Below are positions 57,876-64,000 of a stretch of 64,000 bases of DNA, one piece after another. This stretch comes from Alcaligenes aquatilis (lineage in GTDB: Bacteria; Pseudomonadota; Gammaproteobacteria; Burkholderiales; Burkholderiaceae_B): positions 1-64,000 of the forward strand of contig NZ_CP022390.1 of NCBI RefSeq assembly GCF_003076515.1, read 5' to 3'. Under the pieces are notes generated by a model. It searched no databases. It saw only the letters and a list, made by a program, of their open reading frames with translations, and was not told the DNA's origin. The position numbers and the translations under genes were made by a program. Positions within the stretch are counted from its first letter, which is position 1; each line of letters begins with the position of its first letter.

Positions 57876-58886
57876 TTACAGGTCCAGAACCAGGACGCCC
57901 GAGCGTGCGCGTGAAACGCAGGCGGTCAGGCAATGGCTTTGCTCGTCGGCACTGAGGATGTAGTCCTGGTGGTCAACATCCCCTTGCAGGTAGTTGACGC
58001 GGCAGGTGCCGCACAGGCCCGATACACAGGAGGTGGCAATTGGCACACCGGCTTGTGTCAAGGCATCGCTTAGGGTTTGATCGGATGCAACCTCAATGCA
58101 CTGGCCGGTACTGGCAATTTGTGCCATGAAGGCACCGGGAGGCAGGGTATGGGCACTGGGGGCGGGTTCAGGTGCCTTGAAGTGTTCGCAATGCACGGAA
58201 CCGGCAGGCCAGTGCGAGCTGGCCTGGGCACAGGCCTGCATAAAGCCGGCTGGACCGCAGTAATACACATGGGTGCCTTCAACTGCATTGGCTAGCAAGT
58301 TCTGCAGATTCAGACCTTGTGCGGGGTTGCCCTTGTCCAGGTGCAGATGCAGGCGGCCTTGCTCTTGCCACTGAGTCAGTTCGGAACCAAAGGCGGCCGT
58401 GTCGTGGCTGCGAGTGCAGTAGTGCAATTCAAAGGGCTGGCCTTGTGACTCCAGAAAGTGGGCCATCGCCTTGATGGGCGTGATACCGATACCCCCGGCC
58501 AACAGAATGGAGTGGCGTGCGTTCGAGTCCAGTCGAAAGTGATTGCGGGGCGTGCTGACGGTCACCTGCTGCTGGACCTGCAAGGTGTCGTGCAAGCTGC
58601 GTGAACCGCCTCGTCCGTTGGCATCGCGCAGGACTGCAATAACGTAGCGATGACGCTCATGGGGCGAGTTGCACAGGGAGTATTGGCGGATCAGGCCGGG
58701 CTGAATATGTACGTCTATATGGGCACCGGCCTCGAAGGCGGGCAACTCGCCGCCCTGAGGACAACTGAGTTCATAAGAATTGATGCCTTGCGCTTCGTAG
58801 CGGATTTGCCGGATCCGCAGTGACAACAGCCCGTCCGGATTGGTAGCCGCCTGGACGGGAGTGGCGGGTTCTGCAATGGCGTTCAT
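57876..58886 (-). CDS. PDR/VanB-type ferredoxin-flavin oxidoreductase
   Basis: Electron-transfer partner of a Rieske oxygenase. 336 aa from the ATG at 58886, with GGAGAG upstream: an FMN domain (IRQYSLCNSPHERHRYVIAV), an NADH domain (LLAGGIGITPIKAMAHFL, YYCGPAGFMQAC) and a C-terminal plant-type 2Fe-2S domain with CVSGLCGTCRVNYL and a distal cysteine (HCLTACVS). It lies 51 bases downstream of the oxygenase gene. Confidence 0.92.
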   Translation of the reverse strand: MNAIAEPATPVQAATNPDGLLSLRIRQIRYEAQGINSYELSCPQGGELPAFEAGAHIDVHIQPGLIRQYSLCNSPHERHRYVIAVLRDANGRGGSRSLHDTLQVQQQVTVSTPRNHFRLDSNARHSILLAGGIGITPIKAMAHFLESQGQPFELHYCTRSHDTAAFGSELTQWQEQGRLHLHLDKGNPAQGLNLQNLLANAVEGTHVYYCGPAGFMQACAQASSHWPAGSVHCEHFKAPEPAPSAHTLPPGAFMAQIASTGQCIEVASDQTLSDALTQAGVPIATSCVSGLCGTCRVNYLQGDVDHQDYILSADEQSHCLTACVSRARSGVLVLDL

Positions 58887-58937
58887 GGCGCTCTCCGTAT
58901 GGGGCACCCGCCCCGTTGGAGCGGGTGCCGCAGGCGA

Positions 58938-60443
58938 TCAGGACTCAGCAGCAACAGCGCTGAGCGATTGTTGAAGTTCCTGCATGCTTTGTTTGACGAA
59001 AGCCTCGCGTTCCGAGCCTTTCAGATTGTCGGCCGAGGTCAGGATGCGCACGATTTCGCGGGTGGCATGACGACGGCGTGCGACTTCCTGGGCCAAATCC
59101 TCGGACTCGGGAATCGCCAGGACATTGCCCGAGCAATAACTGTTGGGTGCACCACCACAATCTTTCAGCCACTGGGCAAAGCCTTCAGGGGTCGCCGCAG
59201 GGTTGGAGCCACGCAAGGCATCGCGCAACATCTTGCGGAACATGTACAGCCCAGCGTCGAACTTGGTCGGGTTCTCCAGGGCATGGACGGCAATCGGGCG
59301 TTGGCTGATGATGGCCTCGTAATCGCCGGGTGCCTGCTGGCATTCCTTGTAGTTGTGACGGGCACGGTGGTCGGACGGGATGGGTGGCAGATCGTCCAGC
59401 TTGTATTGTCCAAAGCGTTCGGGACGGCGCATGGCAACCTGCCCTTCCAGAAAGTCGATGGTCTCGTAGCCCACCATCTCCTTGTTGCCCACTGCGCGTG
59501 TATCAATGCCAGGGCCCATGACGCGCCAGCCAATCATCTTGCTGTTCTGGTCGTCCACAGGAACGGTCCAGCGCACGATGTGAAAGCGGCTGAAAAACTT
59601 TTGCTGGGCACCGTCTTCGGAGGTGTAGGCATGCAGGCTCAGATTGGGCAGGACCTGGTGCTGAACACGGATAAACAGATTGTCCTTGCTGGCACGACGC
59701 GCACCCGCGCAGGCCAGGCTGCGGCCATTATGTACAGGGATGAACTGCATGTCGGGCGCCACTTCCATGGAGGCCGCGCCTACTTCGTCAAAGGTGGTGC
59801 CCTGGTAGTTGCCGCCTACTACGTTCTTGGCAGCGTGCAAGGCAGTGGGGTGGAAGTTGTCAGCAGCATTGTCTTGCACTTGCAGCCAGTTGCAGTGCTG
59901 GAAGTTGCTGAACGCCACCAGCTCATCACCGGGCATGACGGTGAAGTTTTCCTCCCATTCGGGGAAAGGAGGTTCGGCATCGGGCGGGCCCATGTAGGCA
60001 AAAATCAGGCCATGGCGCTCGAAGGCCTTGTAAGCTCCCTGGCGAATGGAGCAGGCGTATTTTTCGCCCTCGGCCTCTTCGCCTTTGGGGTAAGGGACAT
60101 GCAGACAGGTTCCGTCTACGTCGAACACCATGCCGTGATAGCAGCACATAATGCCCTTTTCCTGGATGGCACCGTACTCCAGGGAGGCGCCACGGTGGGC
60201 GCAATGGGCGTGCAGCAGGCCGATCTGACCGCTTTTGTCGCGGAAGGCGACCAGCTCTTCACCCATGATTTTCAGAAAACGCGGGGTATCGGTAAGTTCC
60301 GCTGCCATGCACACGGGATGCCAGAAGCGGCGCATGTACTCGCCCATGGGCGTGCCAGGGCCGACTTCGGTCAACTCAGGGTCGTGATCAGGAATGCGGT
60401 TGGTGTAATAGCCGCCGTAGGGAATCAGTTTCTTTTCGGTCAT
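58938..60443 (-). CDS. Rieske non-haem iron oxygenase, alpha subunit
   Basis: 501 aa, phthalate 4,5-dioxygenase-like. The Rieske cluster motifs are C-A-H (HAHCAHRGASLEYG) and C-C-Y-H-G (KGIMCCYHGMVFDVDG). The mononuclear iron site follows in the C-terminal domain (DNAADNFHPTALHAAKN with Asp/Asn and two His). It is the larger, homo-oligomeric type that needs only a PDR-type reductase, which is the next gene. The substrate is unknown. It lies 34 bases after the ilvC paralogue. Confidence 0.92.
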   Translation of the reverse strand: MTEKKLIPYGGYYTNRIPDHDPELTEVGPGTPMGEYMRRFWHPVCMAAELTDTPRFLKIMGEELVAFRDKSGQIGLLHAHCAHRGASLEYGAIQEKGIMCCYHGMVFDVDGTCLHVPYPKGEEAEGEKYACSIRQGAYKAFERHGLIFAYMGPPDAEPPFPEWEENFTVMPGDELVAFSNFQHCNWLQVQDNAADNFHPTALHAAKNVVGGNYQGTTFDEVGAASMEVAPDMQFIPVHNGRSLACAGARRASKDNLFIRVQHQVLPNLSLHAYTSEDGAQQKFFSRFHIVRWTVPVDDQNSKMIGWRVMGPGIDTRAVGNKEMVGYETIDFLEGQVAMRRPERFGQYKLDDLPPIPSDHRARHNYKECQQAPGDYEAIISQRPIAVHALENPTKFDAGLYMFRKMLRDALRGSNPAATPEGFAQWLKDCGGAPNSYCSGNVLAIPESEDLAQEVARRRHATREIVRILTSADNLKGSEREAFVKQSMQELQQSLSAVAAES

Positions 60444-60477
60444 GTCGTCCTCGTGTACAGATCAATGGTGGAAAGGG

Positions 60478-61494
60478 TCAGGCTACGTTTCGGTCGACCA
60501 GCGCCTGGGCGCTGATCCAGGGCATCATGGCGCGCAGTTGCTCGCCGACGATTTCAAGACGGTGGCGCTGGTTCAGACGTCGATGGGCATTCAAAGAGGG
60601 TTGGCCGGCACGGCTTTCCAGGATGAAATTCTTGGCATAGGTGCCGTCCTGGATGTCGCGCAGCAAGGCTTTCATGGCCTGGCGTGTGTCTTCGGTCACG
60701 ATGCGCGGACCGGCCTGGTATTCGCCAAACTCGGCATTGTTGGAGATGCTGTAGTTCAGGTTGGCGATGCCACCCTCGTACAGCAGATCCACAATCAGCT
60801 TGAGTTCATGCAGGCATTCGAAATAGGCCATTTCTTCGGCATAGCCCGCCTCGACCAAGGTTTCAAAGCCACACTTGACCAGATCCACCATGCCGCCACA
60901 GAGCACGGCCTGCTCGCCAAACAAATCCGTTTCGGTTTCTTCACGAAAATCGGTTTCGATGACGCCAGAGCGCCCGCCGCCATTGGCAATGGCGTAGGAC
61001 AAGGCCAAATCACGAGCCTGGCCGGAACGGTCGGCATGAATGGCGATCAGGTGGGGAACCCCGCCGCCTTGCACATAGGTGGAGCGCACCGTGTGGCCGG
61101 GTGCCTTGGGGGCGACCATGATGATGTCCAGGTCGTCGCGGGGTTGGATCTGGCCGTAATGGATGTTGAAACCGTGGGCAAAGCCCAGCGCAGCACCGGT
61201 GCGAATATGAGGGGCGACGTCCTGCTCATAGACGCGGGCAATATCCTCGTCAGGCAGCAACATCATCACGATGTCGGCTTGTTGAACGGCAGACGGGATA
61301 TCGGCCACAGCCAGACCGGCAGTGGTGGCCTTTTGACGTGATGCACTGTTGGGGCGCAAGCCCACGACCACTTTCACGCCAGAATCGCGCAGATTCAATG
61401 CATGTGCATGACCTTGGGAGCCGTAGCCGATGATGGCAACCCGGCGTTGCTGCACCAGGGCCAGATCGCCGTCCTTGTCATAAAACACCTTCAT
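60478..61494 (-). CDS. ilvC: Ketol-acid reductoisomerase (paralogue in a catabolic operon)
   Basis: Class I KARI: in valine/isoleucine synthesis it isomerises and reduces 2-acetolactate with NADPH, and it can also reduce ketopantoate. 338 aa, full length: [35 protein letters not shown], the metal-binding [13 protein letters not shown] and [17 protein letters not shown] are intact, so activity is expected. The cofactor loop [11 protein letters not shown] is present. Its position is odd: no ilvB/ilvH beside it, but first in an operon with a Rieske oxygenase, reductase and TRAP genes. A strong GGAGG precedes the ATG. A catabolic or specialised role is inferred. Confidence 0.93.
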   Translation of the reverse strand: MKVFYDKDGDLALVQQRRVAIIGYGSQGHAHALNLRDSGVKVVVGLRPNSASRQKATTAGLAVADIPSAVQQADIVMMLLPDEDIARVYEQDVAPHIRTGAALGFAHGFNIHYGQIQPRDDLDIIMVAPKAPGHTVRSTYVQGGGVPHLIAIHADRSGQARDLALSYAIANGGGRSGVIETDFREETETDLFGEQAVLCGGMVDLVKCGFETLVEAGYAEEMAYFECLHELKLIVDLLYEGGIANLNYSISNNAEFGEYQAGPRIVTEDTRQAMKALLRDIQDGTYAKNFILESRAGQPSLNAHRRLNQRHRLEIVGEQLRAMMPWISAQALVDRNVA

Positions 61495-61521
61495 ACTGCC
61501 TCCTTTTGATGAATTCTGTGT

Positions 61522-61533
61522 TCTGTATACAGA
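61522..61533. promoter_or_regulatory. Candidate GntR (FCD-type) operator upstream of ilvC
   Basis: Perfect 12-bp palindrome TCTGTATACAGA, 28 bases in front of the ilvC start. The core TGTATACA resembles operators of FadR/FCD-subgroup GntR regulators, one of which is encoded at the end of the same operon. Confidence 0.65.
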
Positions 61534-61613
61534 GTTCAGTATTGTGGGGCAATATTCGAGGTGTCAAGGAAAAATTGGCAGGTCGGGGGAAATCCCTAGG
61601 GCAGCAATATTGC

Positions 61614-62519
61614 TTAGCGCATCGGGGTCAGGCTGGCCTCGCGCAGCAGCCATTCACGCAAGTGTTCCACGCGTTTGAGCGTGTCACGGTGATTGCGGTA
61701 GTAGAGAAAATGCATCTCGCGTTGCAGGCTGCGACCATTGGGGGCGGGCAAGATAATCAGTTCCCGATTATCCAGTTCGCGTTCGGCAAAACGCGGTGTT
61801 TCCAGGCAGACGCCCAACCGGTCCACCGCGGCAGCGACTGCCATGGCACCGCGATCAAAGGACAGGCGTGGGCCGGGTGAGGCAGCCAGGCCATTGCTGC
61901 CAAACCAGTCGGCCCAGCTAACCGGGCTGACGGTGGAATCGATCAAGGGCAAATGCAGATACCAGGGCTGGTGCAACGCCAGATCGGCATAGAGTTTGGG
62001 CGAGCATAAAGGCAACAAGGGTTCAGGATGCAGTGACTCCACCACCAACCGGGGATCGTGGCTGGGGGCGTGTCCGTAGCTGATCACGCAATCAATGTCG
62101 GTGGACTGGTGCAGATCGGGCGGTGTGGCGTCCGTGCGCAGATGGATGGCCAGACCAGGATGCTCCCGCATGAAGGCATGCAGACGTGGCCCTAGCCATT
62201 TCACCGCCAGGCTAGGGGCGCAATGCACGGTCAAGGCGGGCGTGTCCCCGTTCTCGTCCTGTGTGTCCTCGCAAAGCCGGGCCAGTTTGTCCAGCAAGGG
62301 GGTCAATTCCCGATAGAACTCCTGGCCCTGGCTGTTCAGGCTGACACGCCGATTATGTCGCACGAACAGGCTGCGCCCCAGATGAGTTTCCAGGCTCTTG
62401 ACCTGATGGCTGATCGCGGAAGGAGTCAGGTGCAGCTCATCGGCGGCCAGGCTGAAATTTTCTAGCCGGGCAGCGGATTCAAAGGCTCGTAGCCAGGCGA
62501 AATTAGGGATGGCTCGCAT
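61614..62519 (-). CDS. LysR-family regulator (GcvA/AmpR-like)
   Basis: 301 aa. The N-terminus NFAWLRAFESAARLENFSLA and ADELHLTPSAISHQVKSLE is typical of the GcvA/AmpR branch; an effector domain follows. It is divergent from the class II aldolase-fold gene, with direct repeats of CATGGTTTT (62581-62589, 62600-62608) between them, and lies in front of the ilvC operon on the same strand. It may control either. Confidence 0.88.
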   Translation of the reverse strand: MRAIPNFAWLRAFESAARLENFSLAADELHLTPSAISHQVKSLETHLGRSLFVRHNRRVSLNSQGQEFYRELTPLLDKLARLCEDTQDENGDTPALTVHCAPSLAVKWLGPRLHAFMREHPGLAIHLRTDATPPDLHQSTDIDCVISYGHAPSHDPRLVVESLHPEPLLPLCSPKLYADLALHQPWYLHLPLIDSTVSPVSWADWFGSNGLAASPGPRLSFDRGAMAVAAAVDRLGVCLETPRFAERELDNRELIILPAPNGRSLQREMHFLYYRNHRDTLKRVEHLREWLLREASLTPMR

Positions 62520-62688
62520 GAAGGTGCCTTAAAAAGGTGAATATTTTTAATCAATAGCTGAAAAAGCTTCGTTTGTCATTCATGGTTTTCGACCTCTACC
62601 ATGGTTTTACGTTTCACCCGTACGTTGCGCTCGATGGGCTGGCGTGCGGGCAACGCAACACCTTGCCGAACTCGAAGGAGACCTTCCC

Positions 62689-63528
62689 ATGAACGCTAAA
62701 CCCGATATCAATGAAATTTTGGCCATGACGGGCCGAAAGTCGATTTATCAGCCCGAGCAGCAGGGCCTGATCTACCCGGAAGAACCCCAGTTTGATTCTT
62801 TTGAAGAGGCACGCACACATTTGAAGCAGCGCCTGGTGGCTGCCTGCCGTGCCTTCGCCCTGCATGGTTTGGACTATGGTTTTGCAGGCCATCTGACCAT
62901 CCGTGACCCCGAGCACCCCAGCTTGTACTGGACCAATCCGATGGCCGTGCACTTTGCTGACGTGAAGGTTTCGAACCTGATCCTGGCTGACCATGAAGGC
63001 AAGGTTGTGGAAGGAGACTACGCCCTGAACCGTGCTGGTTTTGTGCTCCATGCCGCTGTGCATGAGGCTCATCCTGACATTGTGGCGATGTGTCATGCGC
63101 ATACCGTCTACGGCACCGCTTTTGCCTCGCTGGGCCAGGAAATCCTGCCCATTACGCAGGATGCCGCCGCCTTTTTTGAAGACCATGTCGTCATTCGTGA
63201 AGAAGCGGGTCAGGTTGCCGTGGAAACCAAAGCCGGCCACAAAGTGGCTAATGCTTTTGAGGGCGTCAAAGCGGCCATTCACCAGAACCATGGCTTGCTG
63301 ACCGCCAGCCGTCACAGCATTGAAGCGGCCGCGTTTTGGTTTATTGCGTTGGAGCGTTGCTGCCAGCAGCAATTGATGATTGCCGCAACGGGCATCACAC
63401 CCACATTGGTGACCCCCGAACGCGCTCGCTACAGTCGCGAGCACGTAGGGAGCGAATACATTGGTTGGCTGCATTTTCAGCCTATCTGGGAAAACCTGTT
63501 GCGCACCCAACCCGATATGTTTGATTGA
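62689..63528 (+). CDS. Class II aldolase/adducin-fold protein (NovR/CloR- and POD-like)
   Basis: 279 aa from the ATG at 62689; GGAGA lies just upstream and the N-terminus fits the family better than an open codon 15 positions earlier. Metal ligands are visible: His136 and His138 in MCHAHTVYG and His201 in QNHGLLTASR. The fold's classical members are Zn(II) aldolases, but close relatives of this length are Fe(II) oxygenases: NovR/CloR of aminocoumarin synthesis and pyruvic oxime dioxygenase from Alcaligenes faecalis. Which chemistry applies cannot be told by eye. It is followed by a TRAP receptor gene. Confidence 0.8.
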   Translation: MNAKPDINEILAMTGRKSIYQPEQQGLIYPEEPQFDSFEEARTHLKQRLVAACRAFALHGLDYGFAGHLTIRDPEHPSLYWTNPMAVHFADVKVSNLILADHEGKVVEGDYALNRAGFVLHAAVHEAHPDIVAMCHAHTVYGTAFASLGQEILPITQDAAAFFEDHVVIREEAGQVAVETKAGHKVANAFEGVKAAIHQNHGLLTASRHSIEAAAFWFIALERCCQQQLMIAATGITPTLVTPERARYSREHVGSEYIGWLHFQPIWENLLRTQPDMFD

Positions 63529-63602
63529 CCCGTCCCGCAGGCAGCTTGATCCGTTGGGGGCAAGCTGCTGGCTTTGCATAAATAAAACGAGGAGACACAA
63601 GC

Positions 63603-64000
63603 GTGGAACGACGAGCAATGCTGAAACTGACCGGCCTGGCCGGCATTGTGGCCAGTGGCATGGCCCCTGCGGTGGTCAAGGCGCAAGAGAATTTGCGCTG
63701 GCGACTGGCATCAAGCTTTCCCAAGCACCTGGATACGATCTATGGCGGCGGGGAAGTCTTTGCGCAGAAAGTGCGTGAGCTAAGCGATGGCAAGTTCAAT
63801 ATCTCCGTGCATGCGGGCGGGGAGTTGATGCCGGCCATGGGTGTGGTCGATGCGCTGGAACAAAACTCGGTGGAAGCGGCCCACACGGCGCCCTACTATT
63901 TCTTTGGCAAGAATGAAGCGTTTGCCTTGAGCTGTGCCATTCCCTTTGGCATGAACTCTCGCCAGCTGACGGCCTGGATGTACCACGGCAATGGCTTGAA
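63603..64000 (+). CDS. TRAP transporter periplasmic receptor (DctP/TakP-like), cut by window edge
   Basis: The first 132 residues are visible. GTG start at 63603 with GAGGAGA upstream; the N-terminus reads MERRAMLKLTGLAGIVASGM, a twin-arginine-like signal, cleaved near VVKAQ. The mature start LRWRLASSFPKHLDTIYGGG and VRELSDGKFNISVHAGGELM match the TakP-type TRAP receptors that bind 2-oxo acids and related carboxylates. It probably serves the DctQM permeases at 55347-57706, which have no receptor gene beside them. Confidence 0.85.
   Translation, partial: MERRAMLKLTGLAGIVASGMAPAVVKAQENLRWRLASSFPKHLDTIYGGGEVFAQKVRELSDGKFNISVHAGGELMPAMGVVDALEQNSVEAAHTAPYYFFGKNEAFALSCAIPFGMNSRQLTAWMYHGNGL

Noticed and set aside
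58899..60515. Open frame of 538 codons on the plus strand across the Rieske gene
   Set aside because: Antisense shadow of a clearly recognisable Rieske oxygenase with intact motifs.
62689..63528. Assignment of the aldolase-fold gene as the characterised pyruvic oxime dioxygenase
   Set aside because: Family fits and length is near, but the residue number of the last metal histidine differs from what I recall for that enzyme, and the family has several functions.
54602..64000. Phthalate degradation operon
   Set aside because: The oxygenase and reductase are of phthalate type, but no phthalate dihydrodiol dehydrogenase or decarboxylase is present and KARI does not belong in that route.

Overview
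The window looks like chromosome from a member of the Alcaligenaceae (Burkholderiales), most probably Alcaligenes or a close relative. The reasons are the moderate-to-high GC content, four orphan or semi-orphan tripartite-tricarboxylate (Bug/TctC) receptors, a globin-coupled diguanylate cyclase of the Bordetella BpeGReg type, a Bordetella-style protease-like autotransporter, and the gene orders tRNA-Tyr/Gly/Thr-tuf, mnmG-rsmG-parA-parB, rpmH-rnpA-yidD-yidC and dnaA-dnaN-gyrB. The species is inferred from gene content only.

Layout. 1-1.2 kb: 5' part of tuf and three tRNA genes on the minus strand with a clear sigma70 promoter. 1.7-6.1 kb: mnmG-rsmG-parA-parB on the minus strand, with parS sites inside rsmG and in front of mnmG. 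6.1-11.9 kb: a gene-poor, AT-rich zone rich in DnaA boxes that holds only an aminotransferase and an AT-rich metallophosphatase; it is the best candidate for the replication origin. 11.9-20.9 kb: globin-coupled diguanylate cyclase, psd, a DUF4105 membrane protein, another parS, a PLP dehydratase, a MarR-like regulator, a PhzF protein, an unknown membrane protein and an orphan FecR. 20.9-24.2 kb: a large autotransporter with a metzincin-like motif. 24.4-26.6 kb: two small unknown proteins and a frameshifted rhuM. 26.6-39.6 kb: the classical rpmH-rnpA-yidD-yidC-mnmE block, interrupted between yidC and mnmE by about 9 kb of accessory genes (XRE-cupin regulator, M20 deacylase, threonine-dehydratase-like enzyme, ornithine-cyclodeaminase-like enzyme, Bug receptor, TetR/HPP pair, VOC protein, catalase). 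39.8-46.0 kb: dnaA-dnaN-gyrB and rsuA.

46.4-64 kb is accessory catabolism. A LysR gene converges on an operon encoding GMC alcohol dehydrogenase, aldehyde dehydrogenase and a Bug receptor. Divergent to it lies a Bug, MBL-fold hydrolase and GFA-domain operon. A second locus follows: ketol-acid reductoisomerase paralogue, Rieske oxygenase, PDR-type reductase, TRAP small and large permeases and an FCD-type GntR regulator run on one strand, with a palindromic operator candidate in front. Next to it are a LysR gene, a class II aldolase-fold protein of the type that includes Fe(II) oxygenases, and a TRAP receptor cut by the window edge. Together these would import an organic acid by TRAP and process it with an oxygenase, a reductoisomerase and an aldolase-fold enzyme. 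I do not recognise this combination as a described pathway; it is the strongest candidate here for an undescribed system.

The origin placement, pathway assignments and regulator-operator pairings are inferences from sequence patterns and context. No search or alignment was run.
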